This document shows positions 61,318 through 64,000 of a stretch of 64,000 nucleotides of DNA, in pieces (position 1 is the stretch's first letter; each line of letters starts with the position of its first letter). Under the pieces are notes generated by a model that worked only from the letters and a program-made list of their open reading frames with translations, did not search any database and was not told the DNA's origin. The DNA is from CBDCGJ01 sp965238305 (GTDB lineage Bacteria > Pseudomonadota > Alphaproteobacteria > GCA-2731375): contig CBDEHK010000001.1 of the NCBI GenBank assembly GCA_965238305.1, forward strand, positions 3,720,001 through 3,784,000, given 5' to 3'. Made by a program: the position numbers and the translations under genes.

Positions 61318-63552
61318 GTGAACGCAAAATCAAAACATTCGGGCGCGTTGCCGTCGAAAGAAGAACTCGCCCGCTTCATCAATGAAAGCCCGCGCAAAGT
61401 TGGCAAGCGGGAAATTGTTCGCGCCTTCCATATTCGCCCGGAATATCGTGTTGACCTGCGCAATATGCTGAAGGAGCTAGAGGAAGACGGCACGGTCAAT
61501 CGTGGCCGCGGCAAAAACTTTGCTGCTAAAGGTTCGCTACCGTCCGTCGCCGTGATTACTCTCACGGGGCTGGACGACGAAGGTCTACTGCTGGCCAAAC
61601 CAGTGGTTTGGAATGAAGACACACCGCCGCCGCGCATTTACTTGCTACCGGAACGGCAGCGGGACAAAGGCTTGGGCGACGGCGACCGCTTGCTTGCGCG
61701 GCTGTCAAAGTCGGACCATGGCTATGAAGGGTTGATGATCCGCAAACTGGCGGCGGCCCCGGACCGCACCATCGGCGTATTCGCGGAAATAGAAGGTAGC
61801 GGTCGTATCCTGCCAACCGACAAAAAAGAAAAATACGACTATCTGGTGGCGCCAGAAAATCGAGGTGGCGCGCAGATCGGTGACCTGGTCGCGGCGGAAA
61901 TTATTCCCGGCAAACGTCTTGGCCTTAGAACCGCAAAAGTACTTGAGCGCCTGGGCGCTGTCGGTGATGCGCGTGCCATCAGCCTAATCGCCCTCCATCG
62001 TCACAATATCCCACAACTCTTTCCAACCGCAGCACTGGAAGAAGCAAAAAATGCCAAGCCAGTTCGTATTGGTAATCGAACCGATTTGCGCGAGCTGCCC
62101 TTTGTCACCATTGACGGCGACGATGCTCGCGATTTTGATGACGCAGTTTTTGCTCAAGGTGATGACGATCCCAAGAACAAGGGCGGCTGGCGACTTATCG
62201 TCGCGATTGCCGATGTCGCCCAATATGTCCGCCCTGGCAGCGCCCTTGACCAAGCCGCGTGGGAACGAGGCAATTCCTGCTATTTTCCGGACCGGGTGGT
62301 GCCGATGCTGCCGGAGGCACTCTCGAACGACCTTTGTTCATTGCGCGAGAAGGTCGATCGTCCGGTAATCTCGGTGGAAATTAAGATCAACAACAACGGC
62401 CGTAAACTTTGGCATAAGTTTGATCGCGCGATGATCCGGTCCGCCGCTCGCCTGACCTACCAACAGATGCAGCGGGTCGCAGACGGTCTACCGGACGACA
62501 AAACGGAAGGTTTGATCGGCGATGTGGTCGAGCCAATTTATGGCGCCTATGAAGCGGTGCGCCGTGCTACGCTGGCCCGCGAACCGCTGGATCTAGACCT
62601 TCCGGAAATGCGGATCAGTTTGGATGATCAAGGCAAGGTTGCCGATGTTCGAGCTCGCGAACGGCTCGATTCTCATCGCCTGATTGAAGAATTCATGGTT
62701 CTTGCCAATGTCTGTGCAGCCGAAACCTTGGAAGGGCAACACCAGCCTTGCATGTATCGCGTGCATGAGGAACCAGATCAGGAGCGGGTGCGCGGTCTGC
62801 ACGAATTCTTGCGCGGAATTGGATTAGATTTTGCCTTGGGTGACCGCATTCGACCAGCGCTTTTTAATCGTATCATTCACAAAACCCGTGACAGCGAAAA
62901 TGCTGAAGTTGTTAGTCTGTCGATCCTAAGATCGCAATCGCAAGCGCGCTACAGTCCCGACAATTTAGGCCATTTCGGCCTGGCATTAGCGCGGTATGCA
63001 CATTTTACTTCCCCGATTAGACGTTATTCCGATCTGTTGGTGCATCGCGCATTAATCAAAGGCGGTGGATTGGGCCAAGGCGGATTAGGTGGTGATGAAG
63101 CCGAAGATTTTGTCCGCATCGGCGAGCACATCTCGAAAACCGAACGCCGCGGCATGTTGGCGGAAAGAGAATGTGTCGATCGTTATATTGCCAGTCATTT
63201 GACCGACCGCATCGACGCGGAGTTCGAGGCCCGTATTTCTGGCGTCACCCGCGCCGGACTCTTTATTCGCCTGCTTGAAAATCACGCTGACGGATTGATC
63301 CCGATCAGTACGTTAGGCGACGACTATTACCATCACGACGAACGCCAACAATGTCTTATTGGTGAACGTAGCAATACACGTTATCAACTTGGTGATCCAA
63401 TCAAAGTACGCCTGCTCGAGGCCAACCGCCTAACCGGTGGGTTGATATTTGCAGTTGTCGGAATAAAAACGGGCAAAGGAAATCCGGCAAAACCGACATT
63501 TGGCAAAAAACAAAATCACCAGCGCAAACGCAAAGGCCGTAAGCGCCGTTAA
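61318..63552 (+). CDS. rnr: Ribonuclease R
   Basis: The 744-residue 3'-5' exoribonuclease of the RNase II family degrades structured RNA. It has an N-terminal helix-turn-helix-like segment, cold-shock domains (residues about 70-240), the catalytic RNB domain with the metal aspartates in TIDGDDARDFDDAVFA near residue 265, HFTSPIRRYSDLLVHRALI near 570, and a C-terminal S1 domain (FEARISGVTRAGLFIRLLENHADGLIPIS). The end is very basic (KKQNHQRKRKGRKRR). GTG 61318 is the probable start, 24 bases after topA; no stronger ribosome site was seen. Confidence 0.95.
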   Translation: MNAKSKHSGALPSKEELARFINESPRKVGKREIVRAFHIRPEYRVDLRNMLKELEEDGTVNRGRGKNFAAKGSLPSVAVITLTGLDDEGLLLAKPVVWNEDTPPPRIYLLPERQRDKGLGDGDRLLARLSKSDHGYEGLMIRKLAAAPDRTIGVFAEIEGSGRILPTDKKEKYDYLVAPENRGGAQIGDLVAAEIIPGKRLGLRTAKVLERLGAVGDARAISLIALHRHNIPQLFPTAALEEAKNAKPVRIGNRTDLRELPFVTIDGDDARDFDDAVFAQGDDDPKNKGGWRLIVAIADVAQYVRPGSALDQAAWERGNSCYFPDRVVPMLPEALSNDLCSLREKVDRPVISVEIKINNNGRKLWHKFDRAMIRSAARLTYQQMQRVADGLPDDKTEGLIGDVVEPIYGAYEAVRRATLAREPLDLDLPEMRISLDDQGKVADVRARERLDSHRLIEEFMVLANVCAAETLEGQHQPCMYRVHEEPDQERVRGLHEFLRGIGLDFALGDRIRPALFNRIIHKTRDSENAEVVSLSILRSQSQARYSPDNLGHFGLALARYAHFTSPIRRYSDLLVHRALIKGGGLGQGGLGGDEAEDFVRIGEHISKTERRGMLAERECVDRYIASHLTDRIDAEFEARISGVTRAGLFIRLLENHADGLIPISTLGDDYYHHDERQQCLIGERSNTRYQLGDPIKVRLLEANRLTGGLIFAVVGIKTGKGNPAKPTFGKKQNHQRKRKGRKRR

Positions 63553-63626
63553 TATGTTGCCCTCGGCGCTGCGATCCGCGAAAATACTTATTCGTCACTC
63601 CAACGCTTGCGGTAAGGGGATATGCA

Positions 63627-64000
63627 GTGCGTATTTTGTTGATTAGCTTCGCTCTTATTTTACTCGTCAATACTGCACATGCAGAGGCATTTCGTAGTCT
63701 ACTAGTGCGGCAATTGAGTGCCAGTACGGAGACAGCAACAACGGAAGACGAAGCTGAATCTCTCGCTGTACTAGAAGCCTATTATCTCAGTGGCGATTTG
63801 CGCCCGGTTTGGGTTGGAGAGCGCGGTGTCAACAAAAAAGGGCGCGACCTCTCATCTTTGATCGCGACGTCGGACCAAGACGGCCTGCGTCCCAAAGACT
63901 ATGGCACACATACGATTTCCAAACTTTTGAACACAACGGACCCGGCCGATATTGTGGCGCTGGAGTTGAAATTGAGCTTGGCGTTGATGCAACTGACATC
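63627..64000 (+). CDS. L,D-transpeptidase (YcbB-like), N-terminal part, cut by window end
   Basis: GTG 63627 follows AAGGGGA at six bases and opens a frame that stays open to the window end (about 124 residues). It begins RILLISFALILLVNTAHA, a signal peptide with likely cleavage after AHA, so the protein is exported. The mature part has EAYYLSGDLRPVWVGERGV and SDQDGLRPKDYGTHTI, the pattern of the scaffold domain found at the front of YcbB/LdtD-type L,D-transpeptidases. The catalytic YkuD domain with its cysteine lies outside the window. Such enzymes make 3-3 cross-links in peptidoglycan. Confidence 0.78.
   Translation, partial: MRILLISFALILLVNTAHAEAFRSLLVRQLSASTETATTEDEAESLAVLEAYYLSGDLRPVWVGERGVNKKGRDLSSLIATSDQDGLRPKDYGTHTISKLLNTTDPADIVALELKLSLALMQLT

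Noticed and set aside
1..64000. tRNA, rRNA, CRISPR arrays, insertion sequences or phage genes
   Set aside because: Intergenic regions were read on both strands; none showed a cloverleaf, repeat-spacer pattern, transposase or integrase. A dedicated tRNA or ncRNA search could still find something small.

Overview
The window looks like a chromosomal segment of an alphaproteobacterium, probably a Rhodospirillales-like or uncultured marine lineage. Evidence: the gene order dusB-ntrB-ntrC-ntrY-ntrX-trkA-trkH-dat-hfq-hflX, a bifunctional ispDF, a PDH operon whose E1-beta carries a lipoyl domain, eno-ftsB next to pdhA, and pyrB-pyrC-plsY-dprA-topA-rnr. All are alphaproteobacterial arrangements. I saw no rRNA, tRNA, insertion sequence, prophage or CRISPR array. 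Genes are dense, many overlap by 1-4 bases, and most of the region is core genome with small accessory stretches.

Layout. 1-10.5 kb: a truncated GST, a fused beta-oxidation enzyme ending in a strong terminator, an aldolase plus 2-hydroxyacid dehydrogenase pair, a small frameshifted gene, a DUF427-class III cyclase fusion, a lactonase-like MBL enzyme, DUF3126, an HSL-type esterase, xth and a lipid kinase with a structured leader. 10.5-23.3 kb (minus strand): hflX, hfq, dat, trkH, trkA and the two nitrogen two-component systems ntrYX and ntrBC, headed by dusB. A perfect TGCAC-N7-GTGCA palindrome sits on the dusB promoter, suggesting NtrC autoregulation. 23.5-28 kb (plus): an overlapping operon ispDF-pgpA-cinA-CPBP protease-TPR/sulfotransferase. 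28-36.5 kb (minus): eno, ftsB, then pdhA-pdhB-pdhC-lpd-lipA-ratA, which makes, lipoylates and runs pyruvate dehydrogenase.

36.6-47 kb is the accessory part: an AAA+ ATPase I cannot name, a catabolic-looking divergent cluster (class V aminotransferase and M81 MlrC-like hydrolase on one side; SDR, amidase and TPP decarboxylase-like enzyme on the other), and a chromate resistance operon (rhodanese-ChrB fusion plus ChrA) with its own promoter. 47-48.1 kb: a secreted lectin-like protein and a VOC protein. 48.1-51.4 kb (minus): gatCAB. 51.4-64 kb (plus): ruvX, a fatty acid desaturase, an AEC transporter, a small membrane protein, then pyrB, a pyrC-like gene that has lost its metal ligands, plsY, dprA, topA, rnr and the start of an L,D-transpeptidase cut by the window edge.

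I found no clear-cut new multi-gene system. The best leads are the frameshifted gene at 4495-4793, the DUF427-cyclase fusion, the NtrC-like operator at dusB, the leader hairpin plus tiny ORF before the lipid kinase, the orphan AAA+ ATPase, and the divergent amidase/MlrC cluster.
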